Positions 24,043-32,230 of a stretch of 64,000 nt of DNA are shown in pieces. The notes beneath the pieces are model-generated. The model was given only the letters and a program-made list of their open reading frames with translations. It ran no database searches and was not told the DNA's origin. The stretch covers positions 84,644-148,643 of the forward strand of contig MU128926.1 of NCBI GenBank assembly GCA_014904985.1. The letters run 5' to 3'. The translations under genes were made by a program, and so were the position numbers. Position 1 is the first letter of the stretch. Each line of letters begins with the position of its first letter. The DNA comes from Hydnum rufescens UP504 (taxonomy: Eukaryota; Basidiomycota; Agaricomycetes; Cantharellales; Hydnaceae).

Positions 24043-24367
24043 TGTTGGAGCGAGTGGATACGGAAGCGACCGGGTACGATGTCGGAGACAAGCGCGACCC
24101 CTGTGAGGCTATGCCGACGACCTCGCCAATCATCAATCCGCCAATCTAGCTAAAACCTGTAGCCGAGTTTCACCGGCGATCTTTTACCTCTTTGTTTTGC
24201 TGGCACCACCGGCAGTCGGACATTCTTTTTCTTTTCTCTAACCCATTTTCATGTGTCTTCTACCCTCCTGTAAATACTATAAAAAGTCGGGCTTAGGCCC
24301 TCTAAATGCTAGGGACTTCTCTTAATCAGGGGGAGTTGTTCTCGCGCGCATACCATAACTCTCACTA
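24043..24367 (+). mobile_element. Copia LTR 1
   Basis: 325 bp, from TGTTGGAGCGAG to CATAACTCTCACTA, nearly identical to LTR 3 (35752-36076, also 325 bp). It contains a TATAAA-like string (CTATAAAAAG). It is followed at 24368 by GGTTATGGGCCCA, complementary to the anticodon arm of initiator tRNA-Met, the primer site known for Drosophila copia. Confidence 0.85.
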
Positions 24368-24443
24368 GGTTATGGGCCCATCGCTGCTCTCTTAAAAGAA
24401 ACACATTTACCCCCTATTTTTTCCATCACTAGAAAAGATCACT

Positions 24444-24566
24444 ATGAGCGACGAATTCAAGATTCGGGTTATGAAATTGGCGGCAGATGGTACGAACTGG
24501 GTCACATACCGCGACCGGATTATGTGGGCCCTCGATGCGAAAGGGCTCCTTGAGCCAGCCTGGTCA
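24444..24566 (+). pseudogene. Copia gag, first about 40 codons only
   Basis: The ATG at 24444 starts MSDEFKIRVMKLAADGTNW and continues to KGLLEPA, a copia gag N-terminus. The sequence leaves the element at about 24566, where an inverted-repeat element begins. The matching minus-strand copy is at 31609-31833. Confidence 0.75.
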
Positions 24567-24571
24567 GTCAC

Positions 24572-24633
24572 ATGGGGGACCTAATTTAGGTACCATTTTT
24601 GGGGCAGAAAATGGTACCTAATAGGTCCCCCAT
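24572..24633. repeat. Foldback inverted repeat at the gag breakpoint
   Basis: ATGGGGGACCTA (24572-24583) pairs with TAGGTCCCCCAT (24622-24633), and inside them TAGGTACCATTTT pairs with AAAATGGTACCTA, leaving a small loop near 24600-24608. This may be a MITE-type terminus or a hairpin produced at the break. More small hairpins with GGCCAAAATATGGCC follow to about 24665. Confidence 0.65.
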
Positions 24634-24772
24634 ACAGTACGGCCAAAATATGGCCATTTCGGCCAATCCATGGCTGTGCTAGATTATATATTTATTATTA
24701 TTATTTGTTCACTATTTATTATTATTATTACTACTATTATTATATACATTATGCTATATACATATTATCCCC
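24634..24772. other. AT-rich trinucleotide-like tract
   Basis: Dominated by TTA/ATT runs from about 24684 to 24765. No gene. Confidence 0.6.
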
Positions 24773-24777
24773 CCCGG

Positions 24778-25422
24778 TGTCAGGGTCCATCCGCTTCTTT
24801 TCCGATAACTCCAGTTTGCTTCCGATTTGTCTCCGGTGCTCTCCGGGCTCCGTCAGTTTATTTCTTCTTGTTTCCGTTTGTTTCCATTTGCTTCCGAGTT
24901 CGTTCTGTCACGTTTCATTTCTCTTTCATTTCCTTTGATTCCGAGTTACCCACGCTAGTACCTGTCCTTGTTCCTGGCCGCTCCCCTGTTCCTGTTTCCA
25001 CCTCCTTGTAACCACCCTCCCCTTGATGATCACTCCCCTCGTAGTATAGCTGTCCTGTATAAGTAGTCCAGGGGCGAAGTCCAGAGGCCTCAGCTTTGGT
25101 CTCTCAGGATTTCCGCTATTACCCCGGACTACAGGTTTGTCCTTGTACTTCCTTATGTCTTCTATGAAAACTCAGGATTTCCGCTATTACCCCGGACTAC
25201 AGTTCCGAGTGTGTTCCAGCTAACTCCATGAGCTTAAGGACCGTCGTGCTCCTTTCCGCCTAGACCCTTCCGGGCTGCTGGAACTCTCTTCTATCTTCCT
25301 CCGTTCTCTTTATCTCAGCCTTGCCCGGATTCCTCCGGACTAAGCCGGACTTACACCGGACCTAGTCGGACTTATCCGTGTTTATAGTTGTTTGGTGCTC
25401 TCGTCGCAGCGTGGCCCTGACA
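24778..25422. mobile_element. Solo LTR, 645 bp
   Basis: Begins TGTCAGGG and ends CCCTGACA, so the ends are inverted repeats with TG...CA termini. It is flanked by CCCGG on both sides (24773-24777 and 25423-25427), a 5-bp target duplication. Inside are a TATAAGTAG promoter-like site (about 25057) and two direct copies of a 30-bp string starting CTCAGGATTTCCGC (about 25107 and 25169). No coding remains, so the internal part was presumably lost by LTR-LTR recombination. Superfamily not determined; the length fits Ty3 or Ty1 types. Confidence 0.75.
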
Positions 25423-25648
25423 CCCGGGGTCTGCCACCACAGGGGGGGTATAGTTCCTGCAGGTCACGCACCTGCATATACCCACCACACCTGGGTGGGG
25501 TTCATATGCCCTGGTCGGGGCCGGGTCCATTTGGGCGCTCCCTCGAGGGAGCGGTTTTCGTTCGTGGGGGCTTGTTTGCGGTTTTCGTTTGCGGCGTGTC
25601 ATTCGGCGAGTTTGTGGTTGGGGGTGTATGCGGGTTCTGGTTCAGGAT

Positions 25649-25763
25649 CTAGAGAAATTTAAAATGAAACATTAGCAGAACAGTAATGCAGTGCAAAAAG
25701 AGCAGCTTATGCTGCTCTTTTTGCGCCACAAGAATACAAAATAAAAACAAAAACAAAACATAC
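25649..25763 (-). other. Hairpin-bearing intron-like unit
   Basis: Minus strand: donor GTATGT, P1 GCAAAAAGAGCAGC/GCTGCTCTTTTTGC with loop TTAT (25693-25724 on plus), branch-like TGCTAATG, acceptor CTCTAG. Confidence 0.6.
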
Positions 25764-25948
25764 CTTGCAGTACCCCACACCCACTGCAGCAGGTGCAGGG
25801 TACTGGGGTCCTGTACTCCGGCTCGTACGGCGGGTTGTATGGGTCCTCCCTGCAGTTTTTGTTTGTGGGGGGTCATTCGCGGGTTTCGTTCACGGCATGT
25901 CGTTCCGTGGGTTTGTGGTTGGGCGTTCGCGCGGGTTCTGGCCAGGAT

Positions 25949-26056
25949 CTAGAGAAATAATAATAGGTTAGTTGAAAATGAATGCAACGCAAAAAGAGCA
26001 GCGTATGCTGCTCTTTTTGCACCACAAGAATAAGAAATAAAGAAAATAAAACTTAC
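25949..26056 (-). other. Hairpin-bearing intron-like unit
   Basis: Donor GTAAGT, P1 with 4-nt loop (25989-26020), branch-like CAACTAAC, acceptor CTCTAG. P2 at 26062-26096 in the upstream exon is a perfect palindrome. Confidence 0.6.
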
Positions 26057-26215
26057 TTTGTAGTACCCCACACCCGCTGCAGCGGGTGTGGGGTACTGGG
26101 GTCGTGTACTCCGGCTCGTACGTACCGCGGTTTGTACGTCCTCCCTGCGGTTTTCGTTTGTGGGGGGTCGTTCGCGGGTTTGTGGTTGGGCGTTCGCGTG
26201 GGTTCTGGCCAGGAT

Positions 26216-26322
26216 CTAGAGAAATAATAATGGGTTAGTTGAAAATGAATGCAACGCAAAAAGAGCAGCGTACACTGCTCTTTTTGTGCCACAAGAATAA
26301 GAAATAAAAAAATAAAACTTAC
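26216..26322 (-). other. Hairpin-bearing intron-like unit
   Basis: Donor GTAAGT, P1 near 26256-26287 with one imperfect pair, branch-like CAACTAAC, acceptor CTCTAG. P2 at about 26328-26362. Confidence 0.6.
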
Positions 26323-26490
26323 TTTGTAGTACCCCACACCCGCTGCAGCGGGTGTGGGGTACTGGGGCCATACTCCGGCTCATATGTACGGCGGTTTGGA
26401 TGGGTCCCCCCAGGTCCGTCGTTCGGGCGTCGATAGGCGGGGTTATCGGGGGGTTTTGCGTCGGTATTCGTTGGCGCGAGAAGTGAGGAC

Positions 26491-26602
26491 CTACAATAGA
26501 ATAAAAGGTTGTAAATTAGTTAAGAATTAAACGCCACGCAAAAAGAGCAGCTTTCGCTGCTCTTTTTGCGCGGCTGTAGCTACTGGGGGGGTAGGGACTC
26601 AC
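26491..26602 (-). other. Hairpin-bearing intron-like unit
   Basis: Donor GTGAGT, P1 at 26538-26569, branch-like TTAACTAAT, acceptor TTGTAG. P2 at about 26611-26645 (CACACACCCGCC/GGCGGGTGTGTG). Confidence 0.6.
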
Positions 26603-26682
26603 CTTATATAGGACCACACACCCGCCATGGCGGGTGTGTGGTTCCTGGGGCCCTTATTTAGCGCAGGTCGCGTCCTCGTTTG

Positions 26683-26775
26683 GCGTGTTGCCGTGTGTCG
26701 CGTCGTTTGGCGCGTTGCCGTGTGTCGCGTCGTTTGGTACGTTGTCGTGTGTCGCGTCGCTTGGCGCGTTGCCGT
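26683..26775 (+). repeat. 27-bp minisatellite in a module exon
   Basis: Three to four imperfect copies of a 27-bp unit containing GTGTGTCGCGTCGTTTGGCG. On the minus strand, the sense of the array, it reads as arginine-rich peptide repeats (RQRAKRRDT). It enlarges the exon 26603-26856 compared with its neighbours. Confidence 0.7.
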
Positions 26776-26856
26776 TTGTTGGGTTGCCGTGTCGCGTTGC
26801 CGTTTGGGCCCTCGTCATTTCGCGTGTTTTGGTTGTGCCTTGGACCAGGCCTCAAT

Positions 26857-26969
26857 CTAGAAATAATAAATGATAAAAGACGCGTTAGTATAAAATTTCA
26901 AAGCAGCGCAAAAAGAGCAGCTTTCGCTGCTCTTTTTGCGCCGTTGTATCCACTAGCAAAAAAACTCAC
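26857..26969 (-). other. Hairpin-bearing intron-like unit
   Basis: Donor GTGAGT, P1 at 26908-26939, branch-like ATACTAACG, acceptor TTCTAG. P2 at about 26975-27006 with a GC-rich loop. Confidence 0.6.
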
Positions 26970-27067
26970 CTTGTGACCACACACCCGCAGCGGGGGGTGT
27001 GTGGTCGTTTGGTTGCCTTTCCAGGCGGTTGCCTGTTGTGGTTCGCGGAGATTCGAAGGAAGATGAA

Positions 27068-27718
27068 AACTCAACGCCGGCAATTGCCGGTACCCAAAAA
27101 GCGCCCCAAGTGCTGGCGCTACAAGTACAATACATAGTAATAGCAGGTATATAGACATGGAATAAATCAATATTCAGTGAATATTTTCCCAAAAAAATGA
27201 AAAAGACAGCAATAGTAAGTTAGAGCTCAATAAGGCACGATATCCCTAATTGCAAAGTGGATTGGGCCATTTCTATGGGTCAGAATTGGCCCAAATTTAA
27301 ATATGTTCATGGTATATATGCACCCTGCATAGGCGACTAATTATACCGGACGTTCCTGCCATTTTTCAATTTTTCACGCCTTCAATTCCCTAAATAGGGA
27401 ATTGAAGGCGTGAAAAATTGAAAAATGGCAGGAACGTCCGGTATAATTAGTCGCCTATGCAGGGTGCATATATACCATGAACATATTTAAATTTGGGCCA
27501 ATTCTGACCCATAGAAATGGCCCAATCCACTTTGCAATTAGGGATATCGTGCCTTATTGAGCTCTAACTTACTATTGCTGTCTTTTTCATTTTTTTGGGA
27601 AAATATTCACTGAATATTGATTTATTCCATGTCTATATACCTGCTATTACTATGTATTGTACTTGTAGCGCCAGCACTTGGGCGCTTTTTGGGTACCGGC
27701 AATTGCCGGCGTTGAGTT
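27068..27718. repeat. 651-bp near-perfect palindrome
   Basis: The left arm 27068-27393 is the reverse complement of 27394-27718 with a single-base difference (CCCC near 27104-27107 against GGG at 27680-27682) and almost no spacer (CCCTA-AA-TAGGG at the centre). The arms are AT-rich at the centre and contain no gene. It sits exactly between the minus-strand and plus-strand module arrays. It could be a foldback element, a bidirectional start region, or a fold-back assembly artefact. Confidence 0.85.
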
Positions 27719-27793
27719 GAGTCAACCGCACATAATGAACAGCCGCCCAGAACGACGACCACATGCCCGCCGCTGCGGGTGTGTGGTCAAAAG

Positions 27794-27904
27794 GTGAGTT
27801 TTCTTTAATCCTAGTAGATACAACGGCGCAAAAAGAGCAGCGAACGCTGCTCTTTTTGCGTTGCTTTGAATATCATTGCTAACATCATTACTTTATTATT
27901 TTAG
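27794..27904 (+). other. Hairpin-bearing intron-like unit
   Basis: Donor GTGAGT, P1 27828-27859 with loop GAAC, branch-like TTGCTAAC, acceptor TTTTAG; 111 nt. Confidence 0.6.
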
Positions 27905-28103
27905 ATCATGGCCTGCTCTGGGGCGCCAAAAAGACCCGCCAACAACCAGGGCCTGAACAGCCACGGTCCGAACGACAACAGGAACAGAATACGCGACAAA
28001 CAAGAAGACACTAGACGACGAGGCCACGACACGTGAGAACGCGCCCACCGACTGGCTACGCGAACCACACACCCGCTGCGGCGGGTGTGTGGTTCTATAT
28101 AAG

Positions 28104-28205
28104 GTAAGTGATGTCGTGTACCTCTAACAGCGCAAAAAGAGCAGCCAATGCTGCTCTTTTTGCGCTGGTTTCAATTTTTAACTAACGTATCATCTATTAT
28201 TCTAG
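28104..28205 (+). other. Hairpin-bearing intron-like unit
   Basis: Donor GTAAGT, P1 28132-28163 with loop CAAT, branch-like TTAACTAAC, acceptor TTCTAG; 102 nt. Confidence 0.6.
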
Positions 28206-28430
28206 ACCATCGCCTCAACCATCAGAAGCAAATGAAGACCCGCCCAACGAACCCCCCCTGAAACGATAGCCCACGCGCCACCCGCGAATCGTAACCCGCC
28301 GAAACCGTGCCAGAAGACACGAACCACGCACCCGCTTCTGCGGGTGCGTTGGTTTTAAGGTAGGTATCAGTACCGTCACGCAAAAGGAGCAGCCTAGGCT
28401 GCTCCTTTTGCGTGGCTTTTCTTAAAGAGA

Positions 28431-28720
28431 GAAGATTCTACTTCTTGATAAACACACCCACCGAAGCGAGTGTGTGGTTCCGTCTGGGGTTTCTGGTGTC
28501 GTGCGTCGTGCACCCCCGTTCCCTGGTTTTGTCTGGCGGGTTTCGTTTGGCCGTATTGTTGTGGCGGGTGGCGTCGTCGTTTCCGGGGGAGGTCCGTTTG
28601 GCGGTCTTTGGGGCTCGTTTGGGTCGCGGGTTTTCGGTTCGTGGCATGCGGGTTGTGGGTGGAGACCGACAGCCTACGATAATAAATAATACATTTAGTG
28701 AAGGGCCAAAAACAAAGAAA
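28431..28720 (-). other. Half module in opposite orientation next to the gap
   Basis: After the third P1 the orientation flips: the P2-like CACACCCACC/GGTGGGTGTG-type hairpin near 28455-28487 and the GC-rich exon-like sequence to about 28675 read on the minus strand, ending at TAGGCTGTCGG (an acceptor-like TAG). The N gap follows. Confidence 0.45.
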
Positions 28721-28745
28721 NNNNNNNNNNNNNNNNNNNNNNNNN
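28721..28745. other. Assembly gap (25 N)
   Basis: Run of N. Frames drawn through it are meaningless. Confidence 1.
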
Positions 28746-30230
28746 TGCCGAATGAGAGGCGAGCGGGCGTCCGCTCTTTCTTGATGGCCTTCCGGGTGGC
28801 CTTGGATACTCGCAGGAGTTGCAGGAAAAATCCTTGATGTCATCAATTAGGGATGCCCTCAGATAACGTTGTTTTTGATAAGCGTGCGTATTGTATCAAC
28901 CGAAATATTGGCCAATCGTCTGTGAAGATCCAGAGCTTCACCGTTCTCGCCTGCAAATGTAGCTGCCGAATTAGCGTGTTCGATTTGTATAAAAGCCATT
29001 ATCACCGCCAGAGAGCATCCAATAAGGACACCTTTCGGGTTTTGATTTTGCACGAATTTCTGTTCGAAAGGACTTTGTGACCCGTTTTCATAATTCGGTT
29101 TATCGAAATGACTTATAATCCGAGTTCTGGAGCATGGAGGCATCGCGCAAGATGACTGGGGTGAATTTCCCGTCATTTCGGCATTGAATCTTTAAGTCCA
29201 CCGGCACAATAGCATGGAATACTCGGTTATTAGCTGCAAGGATTGGAGTGAGGGTCGATTAGGATGGTAATTAATGAATTGCTCCTTTATTGGATGACAT
29301 GTGTCGGGTGCCCCTGAATCGTATATTTCAGTGTAGGTGGGGGGATTTCGTCCGTCCATCGTGTATAGCCGCGAACATCTGGCTGCTGACCCGATGGCCT
29401 CGATCATGGCCCATGCCTCAACATCAGCATGTGCGGCTGTAGCAGTGCTTTCCTTAGCACCCGTCCTGGGATTCAGCGACCTCGATGGCCCCTGCCCCTC
29501 CTTTCCTCCCCCCTTCGCCCAACAATCCGCTTTGGATGTGCCCCTTTTGGTGGCAATTAAAACACTCGACGTCCTTCTTGCCTCTCTTTCGCCAACGCAT
29601 AAGAATAGCTTCCGGTCGTACCCCGAATTTGGCCTTCCCTTTTTCAGATTCAGCTGTTCGTACTCTCTGTTATGAGCGGACTCACTAGAGTTGGCGTAAT
29701 AGATTGCTGCTGAGATCTGCTGCTCCACCATCAATCGATATTTTGTATTGTCGTATGAGGTCTGGGCAGTGAGTCATCCTAATAGGGACTGTTGCCTGTT
29801 TCTTCATCACAAAATGTGTGGCGCCCATGGCTGGCAGTTGTTCCTTGACGATCAGCCAATTTGTCGAAAATGCGCCCTACGAATGTCATCCATCCCCGCA
29901 CGCGATATCTGTAATCGCTTTTGTAAGTTCGACCAAAAATTAATTTCGGGACTGTCCTCGTACTAAAGCCTGGAGCTCCGATCCCAGGACCTCCTTGCTT
30001 TATTCCAGCTATGATCTGGCTGGCACGAAGCCACCGTATCGGACCGAGCACACACAGTTGCTTAACCATGCCTGTCCTTCTTCCATCGAGGCCTCGCAAA
30101 GTCCGATCGAAGGCCTTATAGAAGAAGGATTGGGAGCTCCGGTATGGACTGTCAAATCCAAACTCTGGTTCAGTCAGTTGTGGGTAGATGGGAGAGCGAT
30201 TCTTTTTATTCAATGCTCGGTTCGCTCCTG
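28746..30230 (-). pseudogene. Copia gag end, protease and pre-integrase region
   Basis: Minus strand. A CCHC knuckle near 29520-29580 (C-x2-C-x4-H, last Cys moved out of frame by one extra base) is followed by KADCWAKGGGKEGQGP. The aspartic protease motif YDSGA lies near 29310, and a GAG-pre-integrase block LDLHRRLANISVDTIR lies near 28870-28920, followed by IKKERTPARLSFG-like sequence running into the gap. Several frameshifts and stops are present, so it is not functional. It is the 5' half of a copia polyprotein; the missing continuation (integrase) starts at 33100 on the other strand. Confidence 0.7.
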
Positions 30231-31560
30231 ATGGTTGATCACGCTACAAGTGCATAGGTATTGGTATTTCAGTTGAGGATTAAGATGTGTGGGTTTATGG
30301 ACTGGCTATCGTTCAGATGAATATATCGTGGGATGCTTCGGTGAAAGCTTAATACGTGTTGTATGAACTGTGTAGGGCTGGTTCTTGTGGTACCCTATTT
30401 TGTGTCCTCCTGGTCAAAATGCGGATTCTAAAGAGGACTCTAGACTAGTTTAAGCTTGATTTAGTATGTCAATGTGTTTCGTTGTCTCTGAGGCTGTAAC
30501 TTTGTTTTTCTCCCTATGCCTTGGATTGTCGCAGCAACTCTAACTTAGGTCTGCAAGTATCCTTGGCTCAGTATTTCGCGTAGAGGGCTTCCAGTGACTT
30601 AGTCTTAACAACCTTGTATGTGACTTAGCTCCAGATGGCTTATAGATCAGGGTACTCTCTCGTTAGATGCAAGGCAGATTTGTAGACAGTAGTATATTCC
30701 GAGTAGTGAGAAGATGATGGGGGGATACATGGAAAATCTACCCAGCTTTATACCTTTCTAGAAGGTGGTTGGCGGTTTAAAGAATATGACTGACTCCTAG
30801 GTGACTCTAGTATGTGAGAACAATAGGGTTGTCAAGCGAGGGTGAGTCATATCTAAAGTGGTTGCCATGATAGGTGAGTCATTCATAAAGTGGTTGCAAG
30901 ATAGGGTGAGTTCATTCATAAACAGAACAGATAGATAGGTTGCTAGGAAGGTGTCTATCTTCTGTATCTTGTGAGGTTCTTCAGAAGTATTTGGTGCAGA
31001 TGGGGATGAAAGCAAGATATTTCGAGTTCTTGGTAGAGTAAGTTTGTTTTTAGTAGTGGGTAAGAGAGTGTTGTGGCTGGTTGATACAGGGGACAGTGGC
31101 ATGGGATGGGATTTGATGCAGAAACAACAGTTTACATCCGTAATAGACGTTCTTGGTATCATTCGATGCGGATTTTTAACAGCTTTCTGGGAGCGGTGGT
31201 TCCGAGCAGATCCGGTGTAAACTGACAGAGAAATTCGTTTTTACTGATGGGTGTTGATTCTGACAGTAATATTGTTCTGTAGAGTTCAGTTTTGATCTGT
31301 TCTTTGCGTGCTCAGTACCGTTGGATGCGGATTTTTTATATCTTTCCAGGCGTGGTTGTTTCGAGAGGATTGGATGCGAACTGACGGAGAAATTCGTTTT
31401 TACTGAAAATCCCGGATTTTGACAGTAATATTGTTCTGGAGAGTGCATTTCTGGTCCGTTCGACTTGTGTTTGGTACCGTTCGAAAGGTGTGAATCGTAG
31501 CTTTCTAAGCGTTATATGGGCGTACCTCTCCGATCAAAACTGACGGAGTTATAGAACGAA
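30231..31560. other. Unassigned insert within copia gag, with tandem repeats
   Basis: Lies between two pieces of the same gag and matches neither. No gene recognised. It contains GGTGAGTC-like repeats near 30840-30920 and the 159-bp repeats described separately. Confidence 0.4.
31165..31560. repeat. About 159-bp tandem repeats, 2.5 copies
   Basis: Units start GATGCGGATTTTT at about 31165 and 31324, with a worn partial third from about 31480. Each contains GAGAAATTCGTTTTTACTG and GACAGTAATATTGTTCTG and ends near TACCGTT. Confidence 0.65.
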
Positions 31561-31608
31561 TTTGATTTCTGCGCGTAGCCGTAATTAATTTCGTAATTGG
31601 TCATGTGA

Positions 31609-31833
31609 TCATCCAAAGGCTGGGAGTGGTGTGATTTCGCGTTTTCTGATACTGGATGTTTTTATCTTCCACACCATACCGGCAGCGCTATAGTCTGACG
31701 TAATCACGTCACTCATAAGGTGCTCAAGGAGCCCTTTCGCATCGAGGGCCCACATAATCCGGTCACGGTATGTGACCCAGTTCATACCATCTGCTGCCAA
31801 TTTCATAACCCAAATCTTGAATTCGTCGCTCAT
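31609..31833 (-). pseudogene. Copia gag N-terminus (inverted copy)
   Basis: MSDEFKIWVMKLAADGMNW to about residue 55 on the minus strand, same start as at 24444, then a stop. It belongs to the inverted LTR 2. Confidence 0.75.
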
Positions 31834-31908
31834 AGTGATCTTTTCTAGTGATGGAAAAATAGGGGGTAAATGTGTTTCTTTTAAGAGAGCAGCAATGGGC
31901 CCATAACC

Positions 31909-32230
31909 TAGTGAGAGTTATGGTATGTGCGCGAGAACAACTCCCCCTGATTAAGAGAAGTCCTAGCATTTAGAGGGCCTAAGCCCGACTTTTTATAGTA
32001 TTTACAGGAGGGTAGAAGACACATGAAATGGGTTAGAGAAAAGAAAAGAATGTCCGACTGCCGGTGGGTGCCAGCAAAACAAAGAGGTAAAAGATCACCG
32101 GTGAAACTCGGCTACAGGTTTTAGCTAGATTGGCGGATTGATGATTGCGAGGTCGTCGGCATAGCCTCACAGGGGTCGCGCTTGTCTCCGACATCGTACC
32201 CGGTCGCTTCCGTATCCACTCGCTCCAACA
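31909..32230 (-). mobile_element. Copia LTR 2 (inverted)
   Basis: 322 bp, reverse complement of LTR 1 and 3 with a few small indels. It is preceded on its own strand by AGGGA and followed by the same GGTTATGGGCCCA primer site. Confidence 0.85.

Larger units (their letters stand above)
25428..27050 (-). other. Paired-hairpin exon/intron module array, minus-strand arm
   Basis: On the minus strand five introns (25649-25763, 25949-26056, 26216-26322, 26491-26602, 26857-26969) alternate with exons of 185, 159, 168 and 254 nt. Every intron has a donor GTATGT, GTAAGT or GTGAGT, a P1 hairpin, a branch-like CTAAC/CTAAT and an acceptor YAG. Every exon ends in a GC-rich P2 hairpin within about 5-12 nt of the donor. 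Exons are GC-rich and repeat the start ATCCTGGCCAGAACCC (two copies nearly identical). Each exon has at least one open frame, and two adjacent ones share a peptide such as VRAGVHDPSTPHPLQRVWG, but lengths are not constant modulo 3. Whether it encodes protein or structured RNA is undecided. Confidence 0.6.
27719..28430 (+). other. Paired-hairpin exon/intron module array, plus-strand arm
   Basis: Plus-strand mirror of the left array, related but not identical. Two complete introns (27794-27904, 28104-28205) and a third donor at 28360 (GTAGGT) with its P1 (28380-28411), whose acceptor is lost. Exons of 199 and 154 nt start ATCATGGCC and ACCATCGCC and end in P2 hairpins (about 27757-27788, 28062-28095, 28321-28355). 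In the last P2 a changed base (ACGCACCC) is matched by a change in the other arm (GGGTGCGT). Confidence 0.6.

Noticed and set aside
24670..25011. Hydrophobic 113-codon frame
   Set aside because: Starts in the TTA tract and runs into the solo LTR; composition artefact.
25690..28411. P1 hairpins with T runs as bacterial-type rho-independent terminators
   Set aside because: The host is eukaryotic, the stems sit inside introns with intact splice signals, and the T run is part of the stem rather than after it.
25428..28430. CRISPR-like array
   Set aside because: Repeats are 270-370 bp apart, palindromic, variable in the stems and alternate strand; there are no uniform spacers or cas genes.
28394..28846. 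150- and 141-codon frames on both strands
   Set aside because: Both read through the 25-N gap.
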